Source: Elephas maximus indicus
Taxonomy: Eukaryota > Chordata > Mammalia > Proboscidea > Elephantidae
DNA: 64,000 nucleotides
Reading direction: 5' to 3'
Assembly (NCBI RefSeq): GCF_024166365.1
Contig: NC_064822.1
Span: 105,892,823-105,956,822 of the forward strand
The stretch's first letter is position 1; each line of letters opens with the position of its first letter. The notes under the pieces were generated by a model. It did not search any database, was not told the DNA's origin, and saw only the letters and a program-made list of their open reading frames with translations. The translations under genes were made by a program, and so were the position numbers. Positions 20,319 through 32,423 of the stretch are shown in pieces.

Positions 20319-22100
20319 AAATTTTACATATACATTTATAGTAGATAAAAAATAAAATTACAAAGCTCTGACCTTGACCTTAGGCAGGAGAAAATACTTC
20401 TCTACTTTTTTTAAACTTATAGCTATAGAAAATGTTACACATATACAACATACATACAAAAGCATATTTTTTAAACATCTACAAAAGGATAACCAAACTC
20501 CATATTCCTATTACCCATCTTAAGCAACTATCTCAGCCAATATTTCATCTACACCCTAACCTTTCCACCAAACCCCCACATGGATTATAATGAGCCAATA
20601 TCAAGCATATGATTTCATTCATAAATATTTGAGCTTATGTATTCTCTTTAAAAAACTAAAAATTACATAATCATGCTATTACAGCACGTAAAAATTTAAC
20701 AATAAGTCCTTAATATTATCAAATATCTAGTGTTCAAACTTTCCTGATCCTCATAAATTTTTTTCTTTCCAAGTCTCTTATCTGCAGGTTCTAGTTCTAT
20801 TTTCCTAGTAATTTATTATGGTCTATGAACTTTAGAACAGAGCCAAATATTTTATTTTGTGGGATTTGGGGTTCAGGAATAGGCAAAAGAAGCTAGGAGT
20901 ATGGACACAGTAGGGTAATGGAAACAAAAATATTCTGCATGAGTGAGGAATCAAGGGCTAGGCTCGCTGCTTGAAGCCAGAGGCTATAATAGGACTCCAA
21001 AGTATGAATGATGGCTCAGAAAAAGCTGTTCCCACCTGGGAAAAAAGCTTCAATGAAGTTGTGAGCCTAAAAGAGTGGAAGAAAGATGACATAGGCTTGA
21101 GATGGGAATCTGAACAAGCCATTTATAAGCTTAATGACTGTATTGGTTATATCCTCAGTATTATGGTGCAGGAGCCTTGAGTAACCAATTTAAGACATGG
21201 TAGTGAACTGGGGTTCCAGAAACCTGGGTGAAGGCAACAAAAAGACGGTTAGGGAGTGGTGGTGCAGAAAAAAAAATAAAAATCTTCCAACAAGAAATAG
21301 GCCCATAATCCAGTTTTCCAAAATACATAACACAATGGCAGAATATGGACTTCTGAAAATCCACTCCATAAAAGCAACGAGAACACTTGCAAAATTGTCA
21401 GAATCAACTTCTTCATAACTCTGGAAATGAGCCAAAGGCTTGCAACAATCCAAGGGGCTTTTATTCAAGAAAGGCAGCAGAGTCAGTAAAAACACCAAAC
21501 TCAGTGGTGTTTTAACTAGACCTTTTCCCAAACCTCTCACCCCAGCGCTACAATAGCCATGAAAACCAGCAGCCTAGCAGTCTTTGGAGGGACATAATGG
21601 GTTTGCAGGTACTCAAGTCAAATTCTAAGAGAATTGTCACTAATTGTCTGGCAGGTCCCTAATAGCTCACTCAGTGCAAACAGCCATACCCCTAGGGCGT
21701 TTGTCAAAAACAATGAGTGGCAATAGTGTAACATCACAGCTGCCTAACGTTGTGATGCCAGCTAGGCCTAACAAAAGGCTGACTAAAAAACTGGAAAAAC
21801 CAGGAAATGAGATGTCCATAGCAGACTCTGAAAAGCTCTCACATATTCCTGGGAATCTAAAAGGCCACATGCATGTGTGGATGCTCAGGAAAGGCATGAA
21901 AAAGCTCATATCTCAATCTGCCTGATGTTGAGGCTCTGCATAAGCAGGAATTGAAGGACAACAGAGTTGTAGGCTGCCTCCTGGAGCTTTGAAGGCATGC
22001 TCCGACACACACACAGAGCCCCTCAGTAAAGGCTGGAAGACTTATGGTTCAAGGTATTTAAGAAAATGTCCAATCATTAGTTGACCACTAAGGTAACAGG
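20319..22100. other. Intergenic, mostly unassigned
   Basis: 20340-20770 looks like old AT-rich repeat. About 20860-22080 reads in the same direction as the L1M below and may be its 5'/ORF1-proximal region ('aaatgagatgtccatagcag', 'ggccacatgcatgtgtggat'). I cannot assign it firmly. No host gene seen. Confidence 0.35.
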
Positions 22101-22195
22101 GAGTTCCTGGGTAACACAAATGGTTAAGTGAGTGACTACTAACCAAAAGGTTGGTTGTTCAAACCCACCCAGAGTCACCTCCATGCCAACTAACA
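22101..22195 (+). mobile_element. AfroSINE head fragment
   Basis: 'gagttcctgggtaacacaaa', 'actaaccaaaaggttggttg' and 'ttcaaacccacccagagtca' are the first half of a long-class AfroSINE. Confidence 0.7.
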
Positions 22196-22229
22196 AGTTG
22201 AATTTTTACCAGCAACTGCACCTGCCAGA

Positions 22230-25200
22230 AGACAAGGGGATAATCTCAAAGTACTAATGAAAAATTACTCTCAACCTAGAATTTCATACCTAGATAAACT
22301 ATCCTCTAGGGGTAAGGTGAAATAAATTTTTAGACACCAAAGACTAAGGGAATTTATTTTCTACATATCTTCCCTGAAAGATAAAGGATATATATTTACA
22401 AGAAAAAGTGAGTCCAGAGGGAAGACATGGCATACCATAAATAATGCTAAGCACAGAAATGACAAATTGTCAACAAAATTTAACTTGGTTATGTTTTTAA
22501 AAATGACTTTTTGCATTAAACAAAAGCCAAAATTAAAACTCTAAAAAAAAAAAAAGTCTAGATAATAACAAAACAATGAAAATGAGGATTAAATGATTGA
22601 TTAAATCATCATCTGACCCTTGTTTTCAGGAGAAAATTTTAGTTGTTAAAAATTTAAAAATAGCCACAAAAGGATGGCAATACAACAACTTATAACTTCC
22701 TTACCAGCAAAATAAAGTAAAAAAGGACTACAAAATGCTTTATCAATTCAACAATAGGAAGGAAAAAAAAAAAAAAGATTGATAAACAGATGGTGGTAGA
22801 AAATTTGGTAATGATTATTGGTGAGGGTTGCACAACATAATTAATGTAATTTATATCACCAGATTTTACATATGAAAAACAATGAATTGACAAATGTGCT
22901 ATATATATTTTACAACAATAAAAAAGATTGATAAACAGAAAACATAAGAAGGAAGATAGAAGTACTATATATTAGTAATCACATCAAATGCAAATGGATT
23001 TAACTAATTTGTTAAACAGACTCCAATTGGATTAAAGAAACAAACGCATAGAAAATGAAGAAATAAAAAATATATTCTGGCAAACTCTAAAAAAAAAAAG
23101 ACTGGTGTAACAATATCAGAAGAAAAAATGATTTTAGTAAAACACATATACACACTAAAAACCAAAACAAAACAATAGCAATAAAGACACCATAGGATTA
23201 AAACAAAGAATAATCTGTCAAAAAGGTGGAATAATTTGGTAGAAGGATCCAGCAAAAGGTTAAACTATAAATATGTATGCATCTAATACAAATTTCAAAA
23301 CTGACTAATCTTACAATGAGAAACTGACAAATACATACTCATAGTGAAACTTTTATATATATATATAAAACTGGTAAATCAATAAGAACAAAAATTAGTA
23401 AGGCTATAAGGGTTTTGACATCATTAACATTTTGATCCTATAAACATATAGAACATGCACCCAAAGGAGAATATACTTTGACTTGGCTGCACATGAAACA
23501 TTAATAAAATTTGACCAAATTCTAAATAGTAAAAAAAAAAAAAAAATCAAATTTCAATGTTTTGATTTGTGTTTTTTTCTGATCAAAGGCAAATAAAAAG
23601 TAAAAAACAATTTTGAAATATATATATATATTTCAAAATAACTCATGGGTTAAAAAGAACTGAATAATGAATGGAAGCACTCCACAGTAAAACACAGCTA
23701 AAGTGATACTTACAGGTGAATTTAAAACCCGAAATGCATTTCCAAAGACAGAAAAAAGATTTAAAATGTGTTAAGATTTCAACTCAAGAAGTTAGAAAAA
23801 GAACAACAGGTAAACTTAAAAGAAAGTACATGGAATATACAAGGAAAATCTAGTTAAGAGTAGACTTGAATGAAATTGGAGAAAATAGAGACCAATAAAG
23901 TAGAGAAGCATCTAGTAATTAGCGCTAGTCTATAAATGAAAAAGAAAAATTGACAAACCTTTAGTTATACTTACATAGAAGAAAAGAGAAAAGACACAAA
24001 TAACCAAAATAAGAATGAAAGGGGATATTACAACTAAGCCAATAAAGAGACTTTGACAGAATATTATGAACAACTGTATGGCAACAAACTGAATAACCTA
24101 CATGAAATGGACAAATTCTTAGAAACACACAACCTACCCAAACTGACTCAAGAGGAAATAGTCTCAACAGACCCATAACAAGTAAAGAGATCAAATCTGT
24201 GATCAAAAACCTCCCTAGAGTAAAAAGTTCTGGACCAGATGGCTTCACTGGGGAATTCTACCAAACATTTAGAGAAGAATTGACACCAATACTGTTTAAA
24301 CTCTTCCAAAAGATAAAGAAGGAAGGAATGCTCCCTAAGCTTTTGTTTACCTGACACCAAAACCGAGCGAAGACACCACAAGAAAACTACAGGCCAGTAA
24401 CTCTTATGAATATAGATGCAAAAATTCTCAATACTAGTGAACAGAATCTAAAAGCATATTAGAAGAGTCATACACCATGACCAAGTGGGATATATTCCAG
24501 GAATGCAGGGATAGTTCAACATTAGAAAATGAATCAACATCAATAGAACAGAGGAAAACAAACACAATCATTTCTATGGATACAGAAAAAGCATTTGATA
24601 CAATCCAACATGTTTCCTTGATGAATACCTTAAAGAAAATTGGAATAGAAGGTAAATTCCTCAATATGTTTCAGGGCATATATGAAAAGCCAGTAGCCAA
24701 CATTATACTTAAATGGAGAAAGACCGAGAGCTCTCCTCTTGAAATTGGGCACAAGGTGCCTGTTTCTCATCACTTTGATTCAATATTGTATTAGAAGTCC
24801 TAGCCAGAGCAGTAAGACAAGAAAAAAGAAATAAATGTATCCAGATTGGAAAATAAAATGGAAAGTTACCTCTATTCATGGGTAATATGAGCCTATATAT
24901 AGAAAATCCCAGAGTCCACAAAAAAACTTCTAAATATTATAGAGGAATTTAGCAAAGTTGCAGGGTACAAAGTCGACAAACAAAAATCAAATGGGTTTCT
25001 ATACACCAGCAGTGAGAAACCTGAAAGGGACATTAGGGTAACCATTTCATTTACAATAGCATCTAAGAAAACAAAATACCTAGGAATAAATCTAACCAGG
25101 GATGTAAAGGACTTAAAAAAAAAAGGACTTACACAATGAGAATCACAAAACACTGCTAAAAGAGATTTAAAAAGAACTTAAATATATGGAAAGATATTCC

Positions 25201-25325
25201 ATGTTCATGGTTTGGGAGATTCAGTATTGTTAAGAGGTCAACACTACCCGAAGCAATCTACAGATTCAACACAATCTGGATCAAAATTCCAACAGCCTTC
25301 TTTACAGAAATGGAAAAACCAGCTT
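22230..25325 (+). mobile_element. Ancient L1M, ORF1-end to ORF2 reverse transcriptase region
   Basis: Ordered L1 text: 'tctcaacctagaatttcata' (ORF1/ORF2 region), 'taatcacatcaaatgcaaat' (endonuclease start), 'cagaatattatgaacaactg', 'cagatggcttcactggggaa' and 'accatgaccaagtgggatat' (reverse transcriptase), then 'gcatctaagaaaacaaaata'. Many stops and several internal deletions; inactive. Confidence 0.8.
24477..24794 (+). pseudogene. L1 ORF2 reverse-transcriptase fragment
   Basis: A 105-codon frame includes TNTIISMDTEKAFDTIQHV, the L1 palm block normally written DAEKAFDKIQH with its catalytic aspartate, followed by 'IGIEGKFLNMFQGIYEKPVA'. It ends before the FADD box. Relic of the L1M above. Confidence 0.75.
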
Positions 25326-25329
25326 AAGA

Positions 25330-25905
25330 CCACAAGTGGGATCCTATTAACATGAATGCAAAAATTCTGTTGCTTCTGCCTGCAGGTGCAGGGCTCCTTA
25401 ACGAGGTCCTTCTTCTATTCTTCACCCACTTGGGCACCTTTGGGTATTCCTAAAAGTTGGGTCACAAATCATTCTGGGCTGCTGCTTTCTGCCACCACTC
25501 TGGACTCTGAGGCTGATTCCTCTCTTCTAAGCTTTTTTTTTTTTTTTACCAGCCTCACCACCGCCATTCTCTTCCAACAATACAGTTATCCAAGAATGCA
25601 CAGACTTCCTAGGATTCTCCTCATATATCTTCCTTATCAGGAAGGAATATCTCTCCCAGAATTCCACCCTCCACCCCAGCTATCATCCTTCAGTTTTCTT
25701 GGCCGGAGCTGGAGGATAAGCCAGTGCTCTAGAGACAAGGGAGGTTGAGTACCTGGAATTTTCAGCCATTATGGTAGTAGATGGGCTCTCCAGACCAGAA
25801 AAAATAAGAAGGTGTGAAAATGATCTTTGGAAAAGCAGCTCAAAGCCTCTGCCACAGTCCATTACTCAATATCCATTCAAATTTTTATTCCATTTTACAC
25901 AATTT
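25330..25905. other. Intergenic, nothing recognised
   Basis: GC-moderate sequence 'gaggtccttcttctattctt' to 'catttttattccattttaca'. It contains a T15 run at about 25532-25547. The 130-codon open frame across it has no recognisable product and low complexity; judged random. Confidence 0.4.
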
Positions 25906-25983
25906 GGAGCCCTGGTGGCACAGTGCTTAAGAGCCACAGCTGCTAACCAAAAGGCTGGCAGTTCGAATCCACCAACCACTCCA

Positions 25984-26978
25984 ATGAATGGATCCTGGCT
26001 GAAAGCAGAGAATACCAGAAGGATGTTTACCTGTGTTTTACTGACTATGCAAAGGCATTCAACTGTGTGGATCATAACAAATTAAGGACAACTCAGAGAA
26101 GAATGGGAATTCCAGAACACTTGATTGGGTTCATGAGGAACCTGTACACAGATCAAGAGGCAGTTGTTCAGACACAACAAGGGGATACTGAGTGTTTTCA
26201 GGCCAGGAAAGGTGTGCATCAGGGTTGTATCCTTTCACCATACCTATTCAATCTGTATGCTGAGCAAATAATCCGAGAAGCTGGACTATATGAAGAAGAA
26301 CACAGCATCAGGATTGGAGAACGACTCATTAACAACCTGCATTACGCAGATGACACAACCTCGCTTGCTGAAAGTGAAGAGGACTTGAAGAACTTAATAA
26401 TGAAGATCAAAGACCACAGCCTTCAACATGGATTACATCTCAACATAAAACAAAAATCCTCACAACTGGACCAGTTAGCAATATCATGATAAACAGAGAA
26501 AAGATTGAAGTTGTCATTAATTTCATTTTACTTGGATCCACAATCAACACCCATGGAAGCAGCAGTCAAGAAATCAAAAGACACGTTGCATTGGGCTAAT
26601 CGGCTGCAAAGGACCTCTTTAAAGTGTTGAAAAGCAAAGATGTCACCTTGAAGACTAAGGTGCTCCTGACCCAAGCCATGGTATTTTCAATCGCGTCACA
26701 TGCATGTGAAAGCTGGACAATGAATAAGGAAGACTGAAGAAGAACTGACACCTTTGAATGGTGGTGTTGGCGCAGGACATCATGCTTAGTAAAGTACAGG
26801 GTCAGAGGAAAAAAGGAAGACCCTCAACGAGGTGGATTGACACAGTGGCTGCAACAATGGTCTCAAGAATAACAACAATTTTAAGGATGGTGCAGGACCG
26901 GTCAGTGTTTCGTTCTGTTGTGCATAAGGTCACTGTGAGTCGGAACCAACTCGATGGCACCTAATGACAACAGCAACA
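25984..26978 (+). mobile_element. RTE LINE, 5'-truncated, copy R2 (inside an AfroSINE)
   Basis: Begins within the reverse-transcriptase region ('gatcctggctgaaagcagag') and runs to the 3' end 'gatggcacctaatgacaaca', (CAA)n. The SINE sequences at the two junctions, 'aaccactcc' and 'aaccgcttc', are alike in 7 of 9 bases and look like its target-site duplication. About 1.0 kb long. Confidence 0.88.
26067..26489 (+). pseudogene. RTE reverse transcriptase palm domain (R2)
   Basis: A 140-codon open frame reads 'MGIPEHLIGFMRNLYTDQEA', 'KGVHQGCILSPYLFNLYAEQ' and the catalytic box HYADD at 26340-26354, then 'SEEDLKNLIMKIKDHSLQHG'. The catalytic aspartates are intact here, unlike the TDD of R1. The frame ends by a shift after 'LHLNIKQK' and no endonuclease is attached, so it cannot be active. 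Confidence 0.88.
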
Positions 26979-28700
26979 AACCGCTTCTTGGAAACCCTAT
27001 GAGCCAGTTCTACTCTGTCCTATAGGGTTGCTATGAGTCAGAATCGACTTGACTGCCAACAGGTTGTTGTTGTTGTTTTTAATACACAATTTAAAATTTC
27101 TAACATTTACATAAAATATCATCCCCTCCTTCAAAGGGAGACAACTCCACTATAATCCAGCTACCTCCTCCAGCTGCAAGTCCAGGACTTCTGAGACCCT
27201 GCAATCTTTTCCTTCAGGTCTGGAGGTGATTCTTCACGAAATAGCAACATCCAAAAGACCAGTGGTTCTCAAAGTGTGGTCCCTGGGCCAGCAGCCTCAG
27301 TATCACAGTGGAGTTTGTTGTTTTTTGCTGCTGTAAAGAACCTTCAAATCAGCTCTGACTCACAGCAATCCTATGTATGACAGAATGAAACACTGACCTG
27401 TCCTACACCTCAATTATCCTCACAATCCTTGCTATGTTTGAGCCCAGTGCTGGAGCCACTGTATCAACCCATCTCGTTGAGGGTCTTCCTCTTTTTTGCT
27501 GACCCTTACCAAGCATGATGTCCTTCTCCAGAGACTAGTCCCTCCTGAGAACATGTCCAAAGTATGTGAGACGAAGTCTCACCATCCTCACTTCTAAGGA
27601 CTGTTCTAGCTGTACTTCTTCCAAGACAGATTTGTTCATTCTTTTGGCAGTCCATGGTCTATTCAGTATTCTTCACCAACACCGTAATTCAAAGGCATCA
27701 ATTCTTCTTTGGTCTTCCTTATTCATTATCCAGTTTTCCCACGCATATGAGGTGATTGAAAATACCATGGCTTGGGTCAGGCGCACCTTAGTCCTTAAAG
27801 TGACATCTTTGCTTTTGAATACTTTAAAGAGGTCTTTTGCAGCAAATTTCCCAATGTAATGTGTTTTTTGACTTCTTGACTGCTGCTTCCATGGGTGTTG
27901 ATTGTGGATCCAAGTAAAATGAAATCCTTGACAACTTCAGTCTTTTCTCTGTTTATCATGATGTTCCTTATTGGTCCAGTTATGACGATTTTTGTTTTCT
28001 TTATGTTGAGGTGTAATCCATACTGAAGGCTTCAGTCTTTGATCTTCATTATTAAGTGCTTCAAGTCCTCTTCACTTTCAGCAAGCGAGGTTGTGTCATC
28101 TGTATATCACAGGTCGTTAATGAGTTTTCTTCCTCCAATCTTGATGCCCCATTCTTTTTCTTATAGTCCAACTTCTCAGATTAGTTGCTCAGCATACAGG
28201 CTGAATGAGTACAGTGAAATGATGTAATCCTAACACACATCTTTCCTGATTTTAAACCACTCAGTATCCCCTTGTTCTGTTCAAATGGCTGCCTCTTGTT
28301 CTATGTACAGTTTCCTCATGAGCACAATTAAGTGTTCTGGAATTCCCATTCTTTGAAACATTATCCATAATTTCTTATGATCCACACAGTCAAATGACTT
28401 TGCATAGCCAATAAAACATAGATGAACATCTTCCTGGTATTCTCTGCTTTCAGCCAAGATCCATCTGACATCAGCAGCGATATCCCTTGTTCCACATCCT
28501 CTTTTGATTCTGGCTTGAATTTATGGTAGTTCCTTGTTGATATACTGTTGCAATCACTTTTGAGTGATCTTCAGCAAAATTTTACTTGTGTGTGATATTA
28601 ATGATAATGTTCAATAATTTCCATATTTTGTTTGAGCACCTTTCTTTGAAATGGGCACAAATATAAATCTCTTTCAAATGATTGGCCAGGTAGTTGGCTT

Positions 28701-28892
28701 TCAAATTTCTTGGCATAAACGAGTGAGCGCTTCCAGTGTTGCATCCGTTTGTTGATGCATCTTAATTGGTATTCTGTGAATTCCTGGAACCTTGTTTTTT
28801 GCCAGTGCCTTCAGTGCAGCTTGGATTTCTTCCTTCATTGCCATTGGTTCTTGATCATATGCTACCTCCTGAACTGGTTGCACGTCAACCAA
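28701..28892 (-). pseudogene. RTE reverse transcriptase fragment (R3)
   Basis: A 63-codon frame, 'EEIQAALKALAKNKVPGIHR' and 'DATLEALTRLCQEI', matches the same region in R1 and R4. The GIDGI block has become GIHRI. Dead. Confidence 0.75.
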
Positions 28893-30276
28893 TTCTGTTT
28901 CATACAGTGACTCTGTATTCCTTCCAACTTCTTTTCATGCTTCCTGCATCTTTCAATATTTTGCCCATAGAACCCTTCAATATTGCAACTTGAGGAATGA
29001 ATTTTTAATTCAGTTCTTTCAGCTTGAGAAATCCCAAGTGTGTTCTTGCCTTTTGGTTTTCTAACTCCAGGAGTTTGCACTTTTCATTATGATACTTTAC
29101 TGTGTCTTCTCCAGCTGCCCTTTGAAATCTGTTCAGCTCTTTTACTTCATCATTTCTTTCATTTGCTTTAGCTATTCTATGTTCAAGAGAAAGTTTCAGA
29201 GTCTCTTCTTCAGCTTCATCTTGAACTTGCATATGAGCAATTGATGGTCTGTTCTGCAGTCAGTCCCTGGCCTAGTTCTGACTGATATTGAGCTTTACCA
29301 TCATCTCTTTCCACAAATGTAGTTGATTTGATTCCTGTGTATTTTATTCGGTGAGGTCCACGTGTACAGTCACCATTTATGTTGTTGCAATAAAGTGTTT
29401 CCAATGAATAAGTCGTTGGTCTTGGAAAATTCTATCATGTGATCTTCAGTGACGTTTCTACCACCAAGACAATGTTTTCCAACTACGGGTCCTTCTTTTT
29501 TGTTTCCAACTTTTGCATTCCAATCACCAGTAATTATCAATGCATGCTGATTGCATGTTTGATCAATTTCAGACTGCAGAAGCTGTTAAAAATCTTCAGT
29601 TTCTTCATCTTTGGCCTTAGTGCTTGGCATGTAAATTTGAATAACAGTCGTATTAACTGGTCTTCCTTGTAGGCGTATGGATATTATCCTACAACTAACA
29701 ACATTGTACTTCAGATAGATCTTGAAAAGTTCTTTTTGATAATGAATGCAACACCATTCCTCTTCAATTTGTCATTCCTGGCACAGTAGATCATATGACT
29801 GTCTGATTCGAAATGGCCAGTACCAGTCAATTTCAGATCACTAATGCCTAGGATATCAATCTTTATGCATTCCATTCATTTTTGATGACTTCCTATTTTC
29901 CTAGATTCATACTTCATACATTCCATGTTCCGATTATTAATGGATGTTTGCAGCTGTTTGGTTCTTCTCATTTTGAGTAGTGCCACATCAGCAAATGAAG
30001 ATCGAGAAAGCTAGATTCCACCCACATCATTAAAGTTGGACATACTTTGAGGTGGCAGCTCTTCTCCAGTCATATTTTGAGTGCCTTTAACCTGAGGTGC
30101 TCATCTTCCTCCATTATATCAGACAAAATCTGCAGCTATTCATTAGTTTCTTACTGGCCAATATTTTAGAAGTAGATTACCCAGTCCCTCTTCATAGTCT
30201 GTCTTAGTACGGAAGCTCCGCTGAAACCTAACCACTATGGGTGGCCCTGCTGGAATTTGAAGTACGGGTGGCCAAG

Positions 30277-30735
30277 TGTCATGGATTGAATTATGTCCCC
30301 TCCAAAATTTGTGTACCAATTTGGCTGGGCCATGATTCCCGGTATTGTGTGACTTTCCTATATGTTGTAAATTCTGACTCTACGATGTTAATGAGGGAGG
30401 ATGGGCGTCATCAATCTAAAGAATGAATTGTGTCTTGAGGCAATCTCTTGAGATATAAAAGAGAGAACCGAGCTGAGCAACAGGGAGACCTCATACAACC
30501 AAGAAAGCAGTGCTGGGAGCAGAGCACATCCTTTGGACCCAGGGTTCCTGTGCAGAGAGGCTCCTAGTTCGGGGGAAGATTGATGAGAAGGCCAACAGAG
30601 AGAGAAAGACTTCCCCTGGAGCTGACACCCTGAATTTGGACTTTTAGCCTACTTTACTGTGAGGAAATAAATTTCTCTTTGTTAAAACCATCCACTTGTG
30701 GTATTCTGTTATAGCAGCACTAGATAACTAAGACA
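30277..30735 (+). mobile_element. Solo LTR, family A copy 1 (ERVL-MaLR-like)
   Basis: A 459-bp unit starts TGTCATGG and ends AACTAAGACA, the classic TG...CA ends of an LTR with a MaLR-like 3' terminus. It keeps a TATA box (TATAAAA, 30454-30460) and a poly(A) signal (AATAAA, 30666-30671). It lies within RTE R3, whose 5' region resumes on the right. Flanking 'ccaag'/'catag' is only a weak 5-bp duplication. No viral genes are present. Two more copies are at 32424-32924 and 42721-43247. Confidence 0.8.
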
Positions 30736-31044
30736 CATAGCTCCCTGCATCATAGCAACAGGAAAGACACCACAGTACAACAATCTGTTAGAAATGGAAA
30801 TTATTGGGTCAATCCCAAAACTGACAAAATCAGAAACTCTGGGTTGGGCCTAGCAATTTGTTTTTTTATTAAATTCATTATGAATTTTGTTACTCTTAAG
30901 CCTTCCAGGAGATTCTGATGTGGACAAAGTCTGGGAACCTCTACAAAAGACAATGATAGAAAAGGAAGTGTAGGTGCAATAATGCCCCCATTTAGAAAGG
31001 GAAATATGTAGTAGACACTGTTCTCAGGAAGATAGCATATCCTG

Positions 31045-31371
31045 TTTTTATCAGCTTTTGCTGTGTAACAAACCGTCACAAAACTTAGTAACTTAAAACA
31101 ACAACCCTTTATTTGCTTATGATTTTGGGGGTCAGCCATTTGGCCTGGGCTCAGCAGGGCTCACTTGTGGATCTGTGATCAACTGGCAGTCTATAGCTTC
31201 ACTCACATATCTGCCAGTTGGTTGGCCACTGGCTGGGATGAGAGTAACTGGGACATATCTCTCATCATCTAATAAGTTAGCCCAAGCTCATTTACGTGGT
31301 AATGGTCGCCTGGTTTCCAAAAGAGAGAGGGCAAGCTCCAATCCTTAAACACTTCCAACTCTCTGTGTCAT
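31045..31371. mobile_element. Ancient interspersed repeat, family not assigned
   Basis: 'ttgctgtgtaacaaaccgtc', 'aaaacttagtaacttaaaac' and 'gggtcagccatttggcctgg' match the same family as 42208-42720. I recognise the sequence as a widespread eutherian repeat but not its name. It ends abruptly against the L1 at about 31372. Confidence 0.6.
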
Positions 31372-31814
31372 GCAATGCTTCATAAATGATTTAGGGAATA
31401 TTCCATCCTTTTCTATGCTCTGAAATACCTTTAGTAGTAGTGGTGTTAACTCTTCTCTGAAAGTGTGGTAGAATTCTCCAGTGAAGTTGTCAGGACAGGG
31501 CTTTGTTTTGTTGAGAGTTTTTTTAATTACCTCTTCAATCTCTTCTTTGCTATAGGTTTATTTAGTTGTTCTACCTCTGTTTGTGTTAATTTAGGTAGGT
31601 AGTATGTTTCTAGAAATTTGTCCATTTCCTCTAAATTTTCAAATTTGATGAAGTACAATTTTTCATAGTATTCTGTTATGATTCTTTTAATTTCATTTGG
31701 ATCTGTTGTGATATCACCCATCTCATTTCTTACTCGGGTTATTTTCTTCCTCTCCTGTTTTTGCTTTGTCAGTTTGGCCAATGGTTTATTGATTTTTTTG
31801 ATCTTTTCAAAGAA

Positions 31815-32423
31815 TCAGCTTTTGGTCTTCTTAATTCTGTCAATTGTTTTTCTATTCTCTATTTCATTTATTACTGCTCTAATTTTTATTATTTGCTTTC
31901 TTCTAGTGCCTGTAGGCTCCTTTTGCCACTCTCTTTCAATTTGTTTGAGTTGTAGTGTTAGTGTTTTGATTTTGGCCCTTTCTTCTTTTTGGATGTATGC
32001 ATTTATTGCTATAAATTGACCTCTGAGCACTGCTTTTGCTGTGTCCCAAAGGTTCTGGTAGGATGACTTTTCATTCTCATTTGACTCTATGAATTTCTTT
32101 ATTCTGTTCTTAATTTCTTCTATAATCCAGTAGTTTTTGAGCCAGGTGTTTTTCAGTTTCCATGTATTTGATTTTTTTCCTTGCTTTTTTCTGTTATTGA
32201 TTTCTACTTTTATGGCTTTATGGTCAGAAAAGATGTTTTGTAATATTTTGGTGTTTTGGTGGATTCTATTAAGGCTTGCTTTGTAGCCTAATATGTTGTC
32301 TATTCTGGAGAATGTTCCATGTGCACTGGAAAAGAAAGTATATTTGGCTGATGTTGGGTGAAGTGTTCTGTATATGTCCATGAGATCCAGTTGGTTGATT
32401 GTGACATTTATATCATCCGTGTC
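31815..32423 (-). pseudogene. L1 ORF2 endonuclease C-terminal part
   Basis: The L1-derived frame includes LMDIYRTLHPTSAKYTFFS, 'TFSRIDNILGYKASLNRI' (SRID block) and 'IFSDHKAIKVEIN' (catalytic SDH). It continues 'TWKLKNTWLKNYWIIEEIKN' into the linker before the reverse transcriptase. The frame is open further right into the LTR, which by chance supplies four codons including an ATG (32424-32435). The rest of the endonuclease is at 32930-33106 and 36298-36600. Confidence 0.85.

Larger units (their letters stand above)
25916..27082 (+). mobile_element. AfroSINE split by an RTE insertion
   Basis: The SINE head and B box ('gttcgaatccaccaaccact') occupy 25916-25982 and the remainder ('cttcttggaaaccctatgag' to '(gtt)n gttttt') 26979-27082. 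Exact 10-bp target-site duplication TACACAATTT at 25906-25915 and 27083-27092 encloses the whole. This shows that one SINE insertion was later opened by the RTE. Confidence 0.92.
27318..30783 (-). mobile_element. RTE LINE, nearly full length, copy R3 (reverse)
   Basis: The + strand starts with the reversed 3' end ('ctgctgtaaagaaccttcaa', 'ctctgactcacagcaatcct') and ends with the reversed RTE 5' end ('accacagtacaacaatctg'), the same 5' terminus as copy R4. Frames are heavily broken. It is interrupted by a solo LTR at 30277-30735. The element sits inside a MER5 copy, with only a short shared 'tgtt' at the junctions. Confidence 0.85.
27260..30944 (-). mobile_element. MER5-type hAT element split by RTE R3
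   Basis: The left part 27260-27317 starts 'cagtggttctcaaagtgtgg' and the right part 30784-30944 has 'ttagaaatggaaattattgg', 'cagaaactctgggttgggcc' and 'agattctgatgtggacaaag', closing with a degraded inverted end 'ctgggaacctcta'. Together they form one MER5-like element; the RTE lies between. Strand is nominal since the element is palindromic at its ends. Confidence 0.75.

Noticed and set aside
25916-25982. tRNA gene suggested by B-box text 'gttcgaatcc' in this and similar spots
   Set aside because: These are AfroSINE heads derived from a tRNA; no cloverleaf with an acceptor stem is present and the SINE body follows.
26067-26489. Host gene with a reverse-transcriptase domain
   Set aside because: It is the palm of a 5'-truncated RTE with RTE flanks and a frameshift; similar broken copies occur four more times here.
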